Shown here: positions 1-9,302 of the stretch, piece by piece
Position numbering within the stretch: position 1 is the stretch's first letter
Layout of the letters: every line of letters starts with the position of its first letter
NCBI GenBank assembly: GCA_965205955.1
Contig: OZ242192.1
Location: 682,001-746,000, forward strand
Length of the DNA: 64,000 nt
Direction of reading: 5' to 3'
Source: G965202915 sp965205955
GTDB taxonomy: Bacteria > Pseudomonadota > Gammaproteobacteria > Eutrophobiales > Eutrophobiaceae
Notes under the pieces: generated by a model
What the model was told of the DNA's origin: nothing
Seen by the model: the letters and a program-made list of their open reading frames with translations, nothing else
Database searches by the model: none
Made by a program: the position numbers and the translations under genes

Positions 1-125
1 GAGATTATTCTAAAGTAGTAAGTGTTGTAGCAAATCCCATATGGATAAGGCAGTTGCATGGAGGAATTTCTGATTCACCTGATGAAGAGGAGGATTTTGA
101 TGAGTCAGAACACTCCCTGGGATGA
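1..125 (+). CDS. 3' end of upstream restriction-system gene (partial)
   Basis: A reading frame is open from the left edge of the window and stops at 123-125. Its last residues are strongly acidic (SPDEEEDFDESEHSLG). It overlaps the start of the next gene by 26 bases, a coupling typical of one operon. The next two genes encode a DUF4420 PD-(D/E)XK protein and an AIPR protein. In known systems of this kind these follow a Z1-domain superfamily II helicase, so this is probably the C-terminus of the Z1 protein. That identity is inferred from context only, because about 40 residues are visible and they carry no domain. Confidence 0.6.
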   Translation, partial: DYSKVVSVVANPIWIRQLHGGISDSPDEEEDFDESEHSLG

Positions 126-1068
126 TATTAAAACACCTAAAGATGATCTGAGTGTACGGCAGATCAAAGACAGTAAAAATCTGCCTTTATACTGGGGGAA
201 AGACGCTACTGGTCATTGCATTTTTATTGTTGAGCTTGAGGGCGATCATGCGGCCCTATTTCACAGACATTCGATATCGGTGCATGGCATCAAAACTGAT
301 TTGAGGTTTCTTAGTACAACAAAGAATCAGGGTCTGGTCGTTACATTAGAAAAACATATTGATCAGGATCTGTTTTTCAGCCTTTGTGACACACTTATTA
401 ATGCCCTTGGTGAAATATCTGATTCAGCCGTAGGCCTTTCTGTGACCCTGTCGCAGATTAAACGCTGGAAAGCATTCATGGCGGGGAAAAGGGGCAGAGT
501 TCTCACTGCTGAAGAAATCAGAGGCCTGTTCAGTGAGTTGAAGTTTTTTCAGAATATGCTGCATGAAGGTTTCTCAGAGAAAGATGTTTGTGAAGCATGG
601 CAGGGGCCGGTAACATCTCATCAGGACTTTATATTTTCCAACACCGCTGTAGAGATTAAATCTCTTTCTGGCAGAGAACGCAGCACAGTCCGTATATCCT
701 CAGAAGATCAGCTTGAGGGGGTGAATGACAATCTGTTTATGAAAGTTTTCAGACTGATAGATATGCCAGATTCTGACAGGGCTCTTTCCTTAAATAGCTT
801 GGTTAAACAATTGAAGGAAAGCCTCGAGGACGCTGGAGCCATAGAGGATTTCTCAACAAAGCTGGCCAAGGCCGGTTATGTTGAGTTGCGTATATATGAC
901 ACACCAGAATTTCTTGTTGCTGAAGAAAAGACCTATCACGTTCTGGAGGCATTTCCTCGCCTTATAAGATCAGAATTACCCGGTGGAGTTTTGAAGGTTG
1001 GTTACGAAATCAAGCTGGAAATGATGGAGCCCTTTGAAATTAACGGCAAGGAGATATGGAGCAGGTAA
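100..1068 (+). CDS. PD-(D/E)XK motif protein, DUF4420 family
   Basis: This 322-residue protein belongs to the DUF4420 PD-(D/E)XK family, a predicted restriction endonuclease subunit found with MORC/MutL-like ATPases, Z1 helicases and AIPR proteins. A nuclease-like core is visible as HQDFIFSNTAVEIKS, where the Asp and the Glu-x-Lys (EIK) fit the PD-(D/E)XK pattern. The open frame extends up to position 58, but the ATG at 100 is preferred: it is preceded by the purine-rich GAAGAGGAGG at about 84-93, and the protein then begins MSQNTPWDD, a plausible N-terminus. The gene overlaps the end of the upstream gene by 26 bases and is separated from the AIPR gene by one base, so all three are probably one transcript. 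The family assignment is by recognition of the motif and context. Confidence 0.8.
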   Translation: MSQNTPWDDIKTPKDDLSVRQIKDSKNLPLYWGKDATGHCIFIVELEGDHAALFHRHSISVHGIKTDLRFLSTTKNQGLVVTLEKHIDQDLFFSLCDTLINALGEISDSAVGLSVTLSQIKRWKAFMAGKRGRVLTAEEIRGLFSELKFFQNMLHEGFSEKDVCEAWQGPVTSHQDFIFSNTAVEIKSLSGRERSTVRISSEDQLEGVNDNLFMKVFRLIDMPDSDRALSLNSLVKQLKESLEDAGAIEDFSTKLAKAGYVELRIYDTPEFLVAEEKTYHVLEAFPRLIRSELPGGVLKVGYEIKLEMMEPFEINGKEIWSR

Positions 1069-1069
1069 A

Positions 1070-3136
1070 ATGGAACAGTCCATACAGGAATTTTTTCATG
1101 ACTTTCGCCAGGAACTTATGGCCGGTGCGGAAGCAAATCAGAACTTTCAGCTGGCTGAATTTGCAGAAGCTGTCACTAATGAACTTATTGACACAGGGTT
1201 TATTGAAGGCTTTGAGTTTTGTCATTTCAGAGCGCAAAGAGGCATACGGGTAGATGGTTACTGCTTTAATGATGAAGAAAGGACTCTGGATCTGTTTGTT
1301 GCCGATTTTGATTGCCGGGATGAGCTTTTATCACTGACAAAAACAGAAACTGAATCTGCTTTTAAACGCGTCGTCAGTTTTTTTGAGGCCAGCAAAGAAA
1401 AGCGGCTTTATCAGGAGCTGGAGGATACTGCCCCGGAATATGGCCTGGCAAGGCAGATAGACGAGCACGGCGGTCTAATCCGCAAGATCAGTTTTTTCCT
1501 TCTTTCCGAGCGTGCGCTCAGCGACAGGCTGCAGGCGCTGGATGATAATGAGGTCTGCGGAATACCTGCTACTTATCATATATGGGATATATCCAGATTG
1601 CAGCGCCAGAGAAGTTCACGCGGCCATAAAGAAGCACTGGACATCAGATTCCCTGATGTTTTTGGAACAGGTATCTCATGCCTGTCGGCTTATCTGGGTT
1701 CAGAGACCTATCAATCCTACCTGATTGTTATACCCGCCACTATTCTTGCTTCTTTATATGATAGATACGGCGCAAGGCTTCTGGAGCAGAACGTAAGATG
1801 CTTTTTACAGGCACGCGGCAACGTCAATAAAGGTATCAGAAATACCATTATCAAAGAACCACAGATGTTCTTTGCCTATAACAATGGGATTACCGCTACT
1901 GCACAGGAAGTAGAAACAAGAAAAACTGCATCCGGTCTGGAGATTGTTCGGATAAAAGACCTGCAGATTGTGAATGGTGGGCAGACTACAGCATCATTGT
2001 TTCATACAAGCCGTAGAGATAAAATTCAGCTTAAAGGAATTTTTGTTCAGATGAAACTGTCAGTTATTGACAGTGAAGAAGAGAATGATGTTGTTCCACG
2101 AATATCTGAGTATGCCAATACACAGAATAGAGTTAATGCGGCCGATTTCTTTTCAAATCATCCATTTCACATTCGCATGGAAGAATTTTCCCGCCGCATC
2201 TGGGCACCTGCTCAGCAGGGAGCGCAGAGAGAAACAAAATGGTTTTATGAGAGAGCCAGAGGCCAGTATGCCGATGCTCAGAGCAAGCTTACACAGAGCG
2301 AAAGGAAAAAGTTTCAGGCAGAGCATCCAAAACCACAGATGTTTACAAAAACTGATCTGGCAAAATTTGAGAATGTCTGGGATGAAACCCCCAGGTTTGT
2401 TAATCTGGGCGCTCAAAAGAATTTTGCCCAGTATGCAAAACGTATAGGTAAAGAGTGGGAAAAGTCAGCTGAAGGATTTAGTGAGTTCTATTTTAAAAGA
2501 GCCATTGCCAGAGCAATCCTGTTCCGAAAAACAGAAAAGCTGGTCTCTGCTCAGTCTTGGTACAATGGGGGATATAGAGCCAATGTAGTTGCTTATACAC
2601 TGGCGCTGTTGGGGTACTATGCGTCTCAGCACGAGAGATCGCTGGATTTTATGAAGATATGGGATCGACAGTCGGTTTCTCATGATGTTGAAACTGCTAT
2701 CGAGATCACAGCAAAGCTTGTCCATGATAATATAATTATTCCTCCTGAAGGGATATCGAACGTTACTGAGTGGTGTAAGAAGGATGGGTGCTGGCAACTC
2801 CTCAAAGAGGAAGCCGCTGAGCTTGAAAAGACCCTGCCCGATGATTTTAAAGCCGGTCTTATCGATAAAAATGAGGTAATTGAAGAGCAAAAGAAAGCAA
2901 AAAAAGTACAGAAAATCGACGATGGTATAGAGGCTCAGAAAAAGGTTATTGCTATCTCTGGGTTAAAATGGAGCACTCTACTGAGGCAGTTTATACAAAA
3001 AGAAATTCTAACACGAAAAGAAATTGAAATTATGCAGATTGCAGCGCAGATACCGCACAAAATCCCATCCGAAAAGCAGAGCGTTATTCTGGTTAAGATT
3101 CTTGAGAGAGCTCAGCAGGAAGGTATCGTTATCTGA
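1070..3136 (+). CDS. AIPR family protein (abortive infection phage resistance)
   Basis: This 688-residue protein has the hallmark AIPR segment FFAYNNGITATA followed by QIVNGGQTTASLF. AIPR proteins are implicated in phage resistance and are regular partners of DUF4420 nucleases and Z1 helicases; the biochemical activity is not settled. The start at 1070 is preferred over the ATG at 1034, which would overlap the previous gene, because 1070 follows that stop codon immediately and has GGAG at about 1057-1060 in front of it. The C-terminal region (about residues 590-640) is rich in Lys, Glu and Gln and may be helical or coiled. It is the last gene of the cluster; the following 194 bases hold no gene and lead to the convergent soxZ. 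Confidence 0.85.
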   Translation: MEQSIQEFFHDFRQELMAGAEANQNFQLAEFAEAVTNELIDTGFIEGFEFCHFRAQRGIRVDGYCFNDEERTLDLFVADFDCRDELLSLTKTETESAFKRVVSFFEASKEKRLYQELEDTAPEYGLARQIDEHGGLIRKISFFLLSERALSDRLQALDDNEVCGIPATYHIWDISRLQRQRSSRGHKEALDIRFPDVFGTGISCLSAYLGSETYQSYLIVIPATILASLYDRYGARLLEQNVRCFLQARGNVNKGIRNTIIKEPQMFFAYNNGITATAQEVETRKTASGLEIVRIKDLQIVNGGQTTASLFHTSRRDKIQLKGIFVQMKLSVIDSEEENDVVPRISEYANTQNRVNAADFFSNHPFHIRMEEFSRRIWAPAQQGAQRETKWFYERARGQYADAQSKLTQSERKKFQAEHPKPQMFTKTDLAKFENVWDETPRFVNLGAQKNFAQYAKRIGKEWEKSAEGFSEFYFKRAIARAILFRKTEKLVSAQSWYNGGYRANVVAYTLALLGYYASQHERSLDFMKIWDRQSVSHDVETAIEITAKLVHDNIIIPPEGISNVTEWCKKDGCWQLLKEEAAELEKTLPDDFKAGLIDKNEVIEEQKKAKKVQKIDDGIEAQKKVIAISGLKWSTLLRQFIQKEILTRKEIEIMQIAAQIPHKIPSEKQSVILVKILERAQQEGIVI

Positions 3137-3330
3137 CAATAAATTTGGCATAACACTCAATAGCTATATTGATTTTTTGTTGCACATATCCATTCATATA
3201 AAAACCAGGTTCGTCGGCTATAGGCACCTGTGGGTTCTGATTTTACCAGTATAACCAATTACCGAGCAGCTGAAACTTTAGAGAATTATTGCCCGTATTT
3301 GAAGATTAATGACTGAATTTTAACCGGGAC

Positions 3331-3645
3331 TTATTGAATCATTGCCTCGGCAGCATCGGTTTTGTCCCGGTTATCTACCCAGCTTATTTTTACCGTATCG
3401 CCTGCCTTGGCTTTCTCAAACATCAAGGATAAGTAAGGGTTTTTAGATACGGCACGGCTCCAGTTGCAGGACATAATAACGGTGTCGTTATGGTAAATGG
3501 TTACGGTTTTGATGTAATGGGCCGGCACAATTTTCTGGCTTTCCTCGTCAACCCTGAAGCCGGTCTCCATGGGGTGCCGGATGATGGCGCGTATTGTGGC
3601 AACTCCATCGTTTAACCGGGTTTTCATTCTTATACTTTTTGCCAT
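3331..3645 (-). CDS. soxZ: Thiosulfate oxidation carrier complex protein SoxZ
   Basis: SoxZ pairs with SoxY to form the periplasmic carrier to which sulfur intermediates are bound during thiosulfate oxidation. The 104-residue sequence has the expected all-beta SoxZ pattern, including IRAIIRHPMETGFRVDEE near the N-terminus and MSCNWSRAVSKNPYLSL in the middle. The frame is open further upstream, but the Met at 3645 (MAKSIRMKTRL) matches the family start and gives the family length. It lies 10 bases downstream of soxY on the same strand. No soxA, soxX, soxB or soxCD is next to it, so the rest of the Sox system must be encoded elsewhere if it is present. Confidence 0.93.
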   Translation of the reverse strand: MAKSIRMKTRLNDGVATIRAIIRHPMETGFRVDEESQKIVPAHYIKTVTIYHNDTVIMSCNWSRAVSKNPYLSLMFEKAKAGDTVKISWVDNRDKTDAAEAMIQ

Positions 3646-3655
3646 TGATTCGCCC

Positions 3656-4111
3656 CTATGCGCATCCGCCTTCGATAACCTCAACAAATACATCCGTTTT
3701 GTAGAGTGACTCCCCTGACTGCACGACGGCAATGACCTTTGACGGTTCGCCGATCTTTATTCGGGTGGCGACGAAACCCTTGCATTGTGCCGACAGATCA
3801 AAACTGGCGATCAGGGGATTTGGGTTTTTTTCTACGAAAATGGCAATTTTATTTGCATCGGGCAGGGAGGTGCTTATCTTGATTGGAACCACCGCGCCAT
3901 TTTCAATGACTGGATGAACGTTGATGATGATCTGGTCGCTGGCTGCGATTTCCTTGCCGGGAAAGGCTTCTTCGAGCGCCTCATCCAATCCGGTGGCGGA
4001 AAAGGCCTTTCTGTTCCATTCGGCAAAGGCGCGCAAGGGGCTGATGGACAAGAAAAAGGAACCGCAGAACGTGAGCAGCTTGATAAAATCTCTACGCAGC
4101 ATTTTGTGCAT
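3656..4111 (-). CDS. soxY: Thiosulfate oxidation carrier protein SoxY
   Basis: SoxY carries sulfur intermediates on a cysteine at the end of a flexible C-terminal arm, in complex with SoxZ in the periplasm. The protein begins with a twin-arginine signal (LRRDFIKLL followed by a hydrophobic stretch and an Ala-rich cleavage region) and ends in VIEGGCA. The canonical tail is GGCGG, so the carrier Cys is kept but the two terminal glycines are replaced by one Ala. The ATG at 4111 is chosen; the ATG at 4102 would also keep the Tat motif, and the frame extends to a TTG at 4120. It is directly upstream of soxZ. Confidence 0.9.
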   Translation of the reverse strand: MHKMLRRDFIKLLTFCGSFFLSISPLRAFAEWNRKAFSATGLDEALEEAFPGKEIAASDQIIINVHPVIENGAVVPIKISTSLPDANKIAIFVEKNPNPLIASFDLSAQCKGFVATRIKIGEPSKVIAVVQSGESLYKTDVFVEVIEGGCA

Positions 4112-4123
4112 AAATAGCAATAT

Positions 4124-5599
4124 CTATCTTATTTTGAGTCTTTTTTCCATGGCAAGCTCGTGCTCCAGTTCTTCGCGGCGGGCAAGTATACGCTGCTCCT
4201 GATAATTACTGAGCTTGATTCGATTCTCGGTGAATTTCAGTTTATCAATCGCCGCCTCGGTGGCTCCTATTAAATAATAGTATTCGGCTTTTGCAATGGC
4301 TCCTTCGCCTTCATACCCCGATTGTGTTTCCGCCTGCGCGAGCAGATCATGAAAAATCGGGTCAAACTTGTAGTTATAATTTACCCGGTAGCGTCTCAAT
4401 ACATTGCGGGCTTCCTCCGGGTTGAGGGCGTCAAGCAGGGTTTTGCTATAGGCGAATATAAGCGGTCTGTATCCCGGATACATCTTGTAGGCATCCTGGT
4501 AAATTTTTTCCGCAAGATCGTAATTTTTACTTGCGGATTCCACGTCGCCGGCAGCCAGTATATAACTCAGGTTTTTGCTATCCTGTTTCAGTAAGTAGGC
4601 TAGTTGTTGGCGGGCCTCGATGAAAGCTCCTTTTCTTGCCAATGCAAGCGCATAGCCGTAGCGGATGAATTTTCGATTCTTCGACTGCTCGTCTTCCTGT
4701 TTCAGCTTGTGTTCAAATACTTTCACCGCATCATCCGCAGATTTTTGACTGAAGACCTCGAGCTTTGTGCGGACAAGTTTGTAGGCATCGCTGTCGAAAT
4801 ATCTACCCCGCTCATAGCTTTCAGCGCGTGCGCGTGAATCGGCAATACGCGATGTCGTAAGGGGGTGAGTGCGCAGAAATTCGGGGGCATGACTCTGAAA
4901 CTGTGAGCCTTGTTGCAGGCGCTGGAAAAACCCTGGCATACCCAGGGGATCATATTGTGCTCGTACCAACAATTGCATGCCGACACGATCGGCCTCTGCT
5001 TCATTGGCGCGGGTGAAATTGATTCGATTTTCGATATTTATGCCGGTTACCGCAGTAAATGCCGCCGCACCCGCGCCGGGATTGTGCAGGCCCACCAGTA
5101 CGGCCCCCAGCATTGCGGCAACCGTCGGTATCCTGGAATGGCTGATCTGTTCAAATGATCTCGCCAGATGACGCTGGGTCACGTGGGCGATTTCATGCGC
5201 CAGGACTGCGGCCAGTTCGCTTTCGCTTTGGGACTTTAAGATCACACCGGTATTGATTCCAATTACCCCGCCCGGTCCGGCGAATGCGTTTATAGAGGGG
5301 TTTAGCACCATAAAGAAGGTAAATGGCCGGGTATTGTCATCACTGTAGGAAGCGAGCCGATTGCCTATCGCGGTGATGTATTCTTCAATCTCCGGGTCAA
5401 CAACGATGCTCGTATGCATCCTGACCTGGCGCAGAAATGCCTGACCAAGCCGGCGTTCATATTCGGGGGATATTAGCCGACCGGCGGAATCGCCGATATC
5501 AGGCAAATCGAGTGTTGTGACGCCCAATGCCGCACTGGCATAGAATATTCCGCCGAGGCAAAGCAAGCGGAGTATAAGAGATGCTCTATATAATATCAT
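4124..5599 (-). CDS. bepA: M48 family periplasmic metalloprotease, BepA/YfgC-like
   Basis: This 491-residue protein matches beta-barrel assembly-enhancing proteases, which act in the periplasm on outer-membrane protein and LPS-transport assembly. An N-terminal hydrophobic signal peptide is present. The zinc-protease motif HEIAHVTQRH lies around residue 140, and the third ligand region is NEAEADRVGM about 60 residues later, as in peptidase family M48. The C-terminal half is helical and consistent with TPR repeats. The length fits the family. The gene sits 13 bases upstream of soxY on the same strand, so co-transcription is possible. Confidence 0.9.
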   Translation of the reverse strand: MILYRASLILRLLCLGGIFYASAALGVTTLDLPDIGDSAGRLISPEYERRLGQAFLRQVRMHTSIVVDPEIEEYITAIGNRLASYSDDNTRPFTFFMVLNPSINAFAGPGGVIGINTGVILKSQSESELAAVLAHEIAHVTQRHLARSFEQISHSRIPTVAAMLGAVLVGLHNPGAGAAAFTAVTGINIENRINFTRANEAEADRVGMQLLVRAQYDPLGMPGFFQRLQQGSQFQSHAPEFLRTHPLTTSRIADSRARAESYERGRYFDSDAYKLVRTKLEVFSQKSADDAVKVFEHKLKQEDEQSKNRKFIRYGYALALARKGAFIEARQQLAYLLKQDSKNLSYILAAGDVESASKNYDLAEKIYQDAYKMYPGYRPLIFAYSKTLLDALNPEEARNVLRRYRVNYNYKFDPIFHDLLAQAETQSGYEGEGAIAKAEYYYLIGATEAAIDKLKFTENRIKLSNYQEQRILARREELEHELAMEKRLKIR

Positions 5600-5869
5600 A
5601 GGTGGCGGATGAAACTTGTATTTGCAAGTGCTGTAGTATGTTTATAGTACATGAATGAATAGTTTATTATACTGCTATGTCTGCCGGATCGTACTAAGGT
5701 TTAGAGTCCATGTCCTGTAGTTTGGTTTCAGGCGAGGAAAAGCCGGCAAGAATAAATGAGGACTCATAGGGATATACTGTTGTACAGGCCCGGATTCGAA
5801 GACCAAAAAATTCCGCAAAACCAGGAAAAAATAAACTTGTCCATTTTTCTTTATAGTTTGTAGATTGTA

Positions 5870-7138
5870 ATGGGAGCAATCGGGAATGCGTTTTATGCGC
5901 AATCGGGTGGTGTGACCGCTGTGATCAATGCCAGCGCCTGCGGTGTTATTGAAACCGCCCGCGCCCGTGCCGGTGAAATCGGCAATGTCTATGCGGGCAG
6001 GAATGGAATTATTGGCGCTTTGACCGAGGATTTAATCGATACTTCCCAGGAAAGCGCTCAGGCAATTGCGGCGCTGCGCCAGACTCCTTCCGGCGCCTTC
6101 GGGACGTGCCGCTACAAGTTAAAGGATCCGGATGAAAACCGGCGTGAGTATGAGCGATTGCTCGAGGTATTCAAGGCGCATGATATCCGGTATTTTTTTT
6201 ACAACGGCGGCGGCGATTCGGCGGATACTTGTCATAAGATCGCCCAACTGTCGCAAAAATTGCGGTTTCCAATTCAGGCTGTACATATTCCAAAGACGGT
6301 TGATAATGATTTGCCGATTACCGATGTTTGCCCCGGTTTTGGTTCGACCGCCAAATATATTGCCACCTCGGTGCGGGAGGCTTCTTTTGATGTCCGCTCA
6401 ATGGCAAGGACCTCTACCAGGGTTTTCGTTATCGAAGTCATGGGGCGTCATACCGGCTGGATAGCGGCTGCGGGAGGTTTGGCGGCAGATGAGAATAACA
6501 ATATCCCGATAATTATTTTATTTCCGGAAATCGATTTTGACCGGACAAAATTTCTAGGCCGGGTCGCTGAAAATATAAAGCAATATGAGTATTGCACGGT
6601 TGTGGTAGCAGAGGGCGCGCGCTGGCCGGATGGCAGATTTCTGGCCGAGCAGGGCGGGCATGATGCGTTTGGGCATGTTCAATTGGGGGGCGTTGCGCCG
6701 GTGGTCGCAAATATGATCAAGCAGGCCCATGGTTATAAATGCCACTGGGCCGTGGCCGATTATTTGCAGCGGTCGGCGCGGCATATCGCCTCCAGAATGG
6801 ATGTTGACCAGGCCTATGCCCTGGGAAAGGCGGCGGTGGAAATGGCGTTGAGCGGCGAAAACGCCATCATGCCGACCATCGTTCGAAAATCTGATCAACC
6901 CTATGTGTGGGAGATCGGCAAGGCCAATCTCGACGATGTCGCCAACGTTGAAAAGGTGATGCCGTCTGAATATATATCCGAAGATGGATTTGGGATCACC
7001 CAGGCATGCCGCCGCTACTTGACACCTTTGATCGAAGGCGAAGATTATCCGGACTATGCAAACGGCTTGCCCTGCTATGTATGGCTTAAAAACAGTCCGG
7101 TACGGAAAAAATTGGAAACAGCGTTTGCATTTGATTGA
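5870..7138 (+). CDS. Pyrophosphate-dependent 6-phosphofructokinase
   Basis: The enzyme interconverts fructose 6-phosphate and fructose 1,6-bisphosphate using pyrophosphate in place of ATP. The 422-residue sequence has AQSGGVTAVINAS at the N-terminus, the phosphoryl-donor motif NGGGDSADT with the Asp characteristic of PPi-using enzymes, and PKTVDNDL with the Lys conserved in that class. Substrate-binding segments EVMGRHTGW and AEGARWPDG are also present. It is followed by an H+-pyrophosphatase gene after 130 bases. In sulfur-oxidizing symbionts and methanotrophs this pair is thought to let the Calvin cycle recover pyrophosphate that then powers proton pumping; that role here is inference. No clear ribosome binding site precedes the ATG. 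Confidence 0.92.
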   Translation: MGAIGNAFYAQSGGVTAVINASACGVIETARARAGEIGNVYAGRNGIIGALTEDLIDTSQESAQAIAALRQTPSGAFGTCRYKLKDPDENRREYERLLEVFKAHDIRYFFYNGGGDSADTCHKIAQLSQKLRFPIQAVHIPKTVDNDLPITDVCPGFGSTAKYIATSVREASFDVRSMARTSTRVFVIEVMGRHTGWIAAAGGLAADENNNIPIIILFPEIDFDRTKFLGRVAENIKQYEYCTVVVAEGARWPDGRFLAEQGGHDAFGHVQLGGVAPVVANMIKQAHGYKCHWAVADYLQRSARHIASRMDVDQAYALGKAAVEMALSGENAIMPTIVRKSDQPYVWEIGKANLDDVANVEKVMPSEYISEDGFGITQACRRYLTPLIEGEDYPDYANGLPCYVWLKNSPVRKKLETAFAFD

Positions 7139-7268
7139 TATCCAAGTACAATTTTTATTGTTTCAGAGACTGGTCGAATAACCGGATTATACATTTTTCC
7201 TGTCCTGAGGATGCGGTTGTCCTTCATTTTGTTATTACCATGAATTATTTAATTTAGGGGAGATTCTC

Positions 7269-9299
7269 ATGTCGGTATTACTTTTTGCTTTGCTCTGCGG
7301 GGGATTGGCTATTGTTTATGGGATATGGTCGATTCGCTGGATTTTGGCTCGTCCGGAAGGCAACGAAAAAATGAAAGAGATCGCGGCCGCTATTCAGCAG
7401 GGCGCATCAGCTTATCTCAATCGGCAGTACACGGCCGTCGGCATTGTCGGCGCTGTGTTGTTTCTGGCGCTGGGTGTGGTTTTGGATTGGTACACTGCAA
7501 TCGGGTTTTTAATTGGAGCGGTATTTTCAAGCGCGTCCGGATACATAGGCATGCATATCTCGGTGCGCTCGAACCTGCGCACTGCGGAGGCGGCTAACAG
7601 CGGTATCAATGCGGCGCTAACGGTCGCTTTTCGCGGTGGTGCGATTACCGGTTTGCTGGTTGTCGGCCTGGGTTTGTTAGGGGTTGCCGGTTATTATTGG
7701 ATACTCAGCATGCTCGGTGTTGATACGGATACAATACTGCATGCATTGATCGGACTTGGTTTTGGCGGCTCTCTGATTTCAATTTTTGCCCGGTTAGGCG
7801 GCGGTATTTTTACCAAGGGCGCCGATGTTGGCGCCGATCTGGTCGGCAAGATTGAGGTGGGCATTCCAGAAGATGATCCTCGTAATCCGGCTGTGATCGC
7901 TGATAATGTCGGCGATAATGTCGGTGACTGCGCCGGCATGGCCGCTGACTTGTTTGAGACCTATGCGGTAACGGTGATTGCCACGATGCTGTTGGGCAGC
8001 TTGATCGTTGAAACAGGCGGTGATGGAGCGATAATGTATCCCCTGGCGCTGGGCGGGGTGTCGATTATTGCTTCAATCATCGGCACTTTCTTTGTCAAGT
8101 CAGGCGAGGGCGGCAGCATCATGGGGGCGCTCTATCGTGGTTTGATCGTGGCCGGCATACTGGCGGTAATCGTATTTTACCCGGTAACATCCTGGGTATT
8201 GGGTGAAACTGTGGCAATTGGCGGTGAGGATATCCTGTCGCTCCATATTTACTACGCGGCCTTGATAGGTTTGACCTTGACGGCGGCCTTGGTTTGGATT
8301 ACCGAATACTACACGAGCACGTCCTATTTCCCGGTCAAACATATTGCCGCCGCTTCGGAAACCGGCCATGCGACCAATATCATTGCCGGTATCAGTGTTT
8401 CTATGAAGGCAACCGCACTGCCGGTGCTCGCAGTTTGCGCCAGTATCTGGGGTTCCTATGAATTGGCCGGTTTGTATGGTATCGCTATTGCGGCAACGTC
8501 GATGTTATCGATGACCGGTATTATTGTGGCGCTGGATGCATTTGGTCCGATCACCGATAATGCCGGCGGTATTGCGGAGATGGCGGATCTGGACGAAAAG
8601 ATTCGCAATATCACCGATCCCCTGGATGCAGTCGGCAACACGACCAAGGCGGTAACCAAGGGTTATGCAATCGGTTCCGCCGGTCTGGCGGCATTGGTTC
8701 TTTTTAGTGATTATACCTATGCGCTCGAAAGCGCCGGCAAGGCCGCCGAGTTTTCTCTTACTGATCCGATGGTGATTATCGGCCTTTTCATAGGCGGCAT
8801 GGTGCCGTATCTGTTTGCGTCCATGGGGATGGATGCGGTGGGCAGGGTGGCGGCATCAGTGGTGATTGAAGTGCGCCGGCAGTTCAGGGAGATTAAGGGG
8901 ATCATGGACGGCAGCGGCAAGCCGGATTATTCAAAGGCGGTTGATTTGCTTACTGTTGCCGCCATTAAGGAAATGATCATCCCATCATTACTGCCCATAT
9001 TGGTGCCCGTATTGGTTGGTTTTATTCTGGGGCCGGTTGCATTGGGCGGGGTATTGCTCGGCACGATTGTTACCGGTTTGTTTGTGGCGATTTCAATGAC
9101 TACCGGCGGCGGCGCCTGGGATAATGCCAAGAAATACATCGAGGATGGCAACTTTGGCGGTAAAGGCTCGGAGGCGCACAAAGCGGCAGTGACGGGAGAT
9201 ACGGTTGGCGATCCGTATAAGGATACGGCCGGTCCCGCGATAAATCCTTTGATTAAAATTATTAATATCGTTGCATTATTGATCGTGCCTTTGATTTAA
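7269..9299 (+). CDS. hppA: K+-insensitive proton-translocating pyrophosphatase
   Basis: This is a 676-residue membrane-bound pyrophosphatase with about 16 hydrophobic segments. The catalytic region GADVGADLVGKIEVGIPEDD is followed by DNVGDNVGDCAGMAADLFE, the signature of the family. The cytoplasmic motif GNTTKAVTKGYAIGSA has Lys where K+-dependent enzymes have Ala, which in this family marks the K+-independent, H+-pumping class. The start has a purine-rich GGGGAGA site just upstream. Pairing with the PPi-PFK gene suggests that pyrophosphate made or consumed in central carbon metabolism is coupled to proton motive force. Confidence 0.95.
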   Translation: MSVLLFALLCGGLAIVYGIWSIRWILARPEGNEKMKEIAAAIQQGASAYLNRQYTAVGIVGAVLFLALGVVLDWYTAIGFLIGAVFSSASGYIGMHISVRSNLRTAEAANSGINAALTVAFRGGAITGLLVVGLGLLGVAGYYWILSMLGVDTDTILHALIGLGFGGSLISIFARLGGGIFTKGADVGADLVGKIEVGIPEDDPRNPAVIADNVGDNVGDCAGMAADLFETYAVTVIATMLLGSLIVETGGDGAIMYPLALGGVSIIASIIGTFFVKSGEGGSIMGALYRGLIVAGILAVIVFYPVTSWVLGETVAIGGEDILSLHIYYAALIGLTLTAALVWITEYYTSTSYFPVKHIAAASETGHATNIIAGISVSMKATALPVLAVCASIWGSYELAGLYGIAIAATSMLSMTGIIVALDAFGPITDNAGGIAEMADLDEKIRNITDPLDAVGNTTKAVTKGYAIGSAGLAALVLFSDYTYALESAGKAAEFSLTDPMVIIGLFIGGMVPYLFASMGMDAVGRVAASVVIEVRRQFREIKGIMDGSGKPDYSKAVDLLTVAAIKEMIIPSLLPILVPVLVGFILGPVALGGVLLGTIVTGLFVAISMTTGGGAWDNAKKYIEDGNFGGKGSEAHKAAVTGDTVGDPYKDTAGPAINPLIKIINIVALLIVPLI

Positions 9300-9302
9300 T
9301 CG

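Noticed and set aside
5675..5902. Minus-strand frame of 75 codons upstream of the PPi-PFK gene
   Set aside because: It overlaps the PFK start, lacks a ribosome binding site and has no recognisable sequence.
7139..7268. Possible attenuator or riboswitch upstream of hppA
   Set aside because: No conserved structure or terminator hairpin could be recognised.
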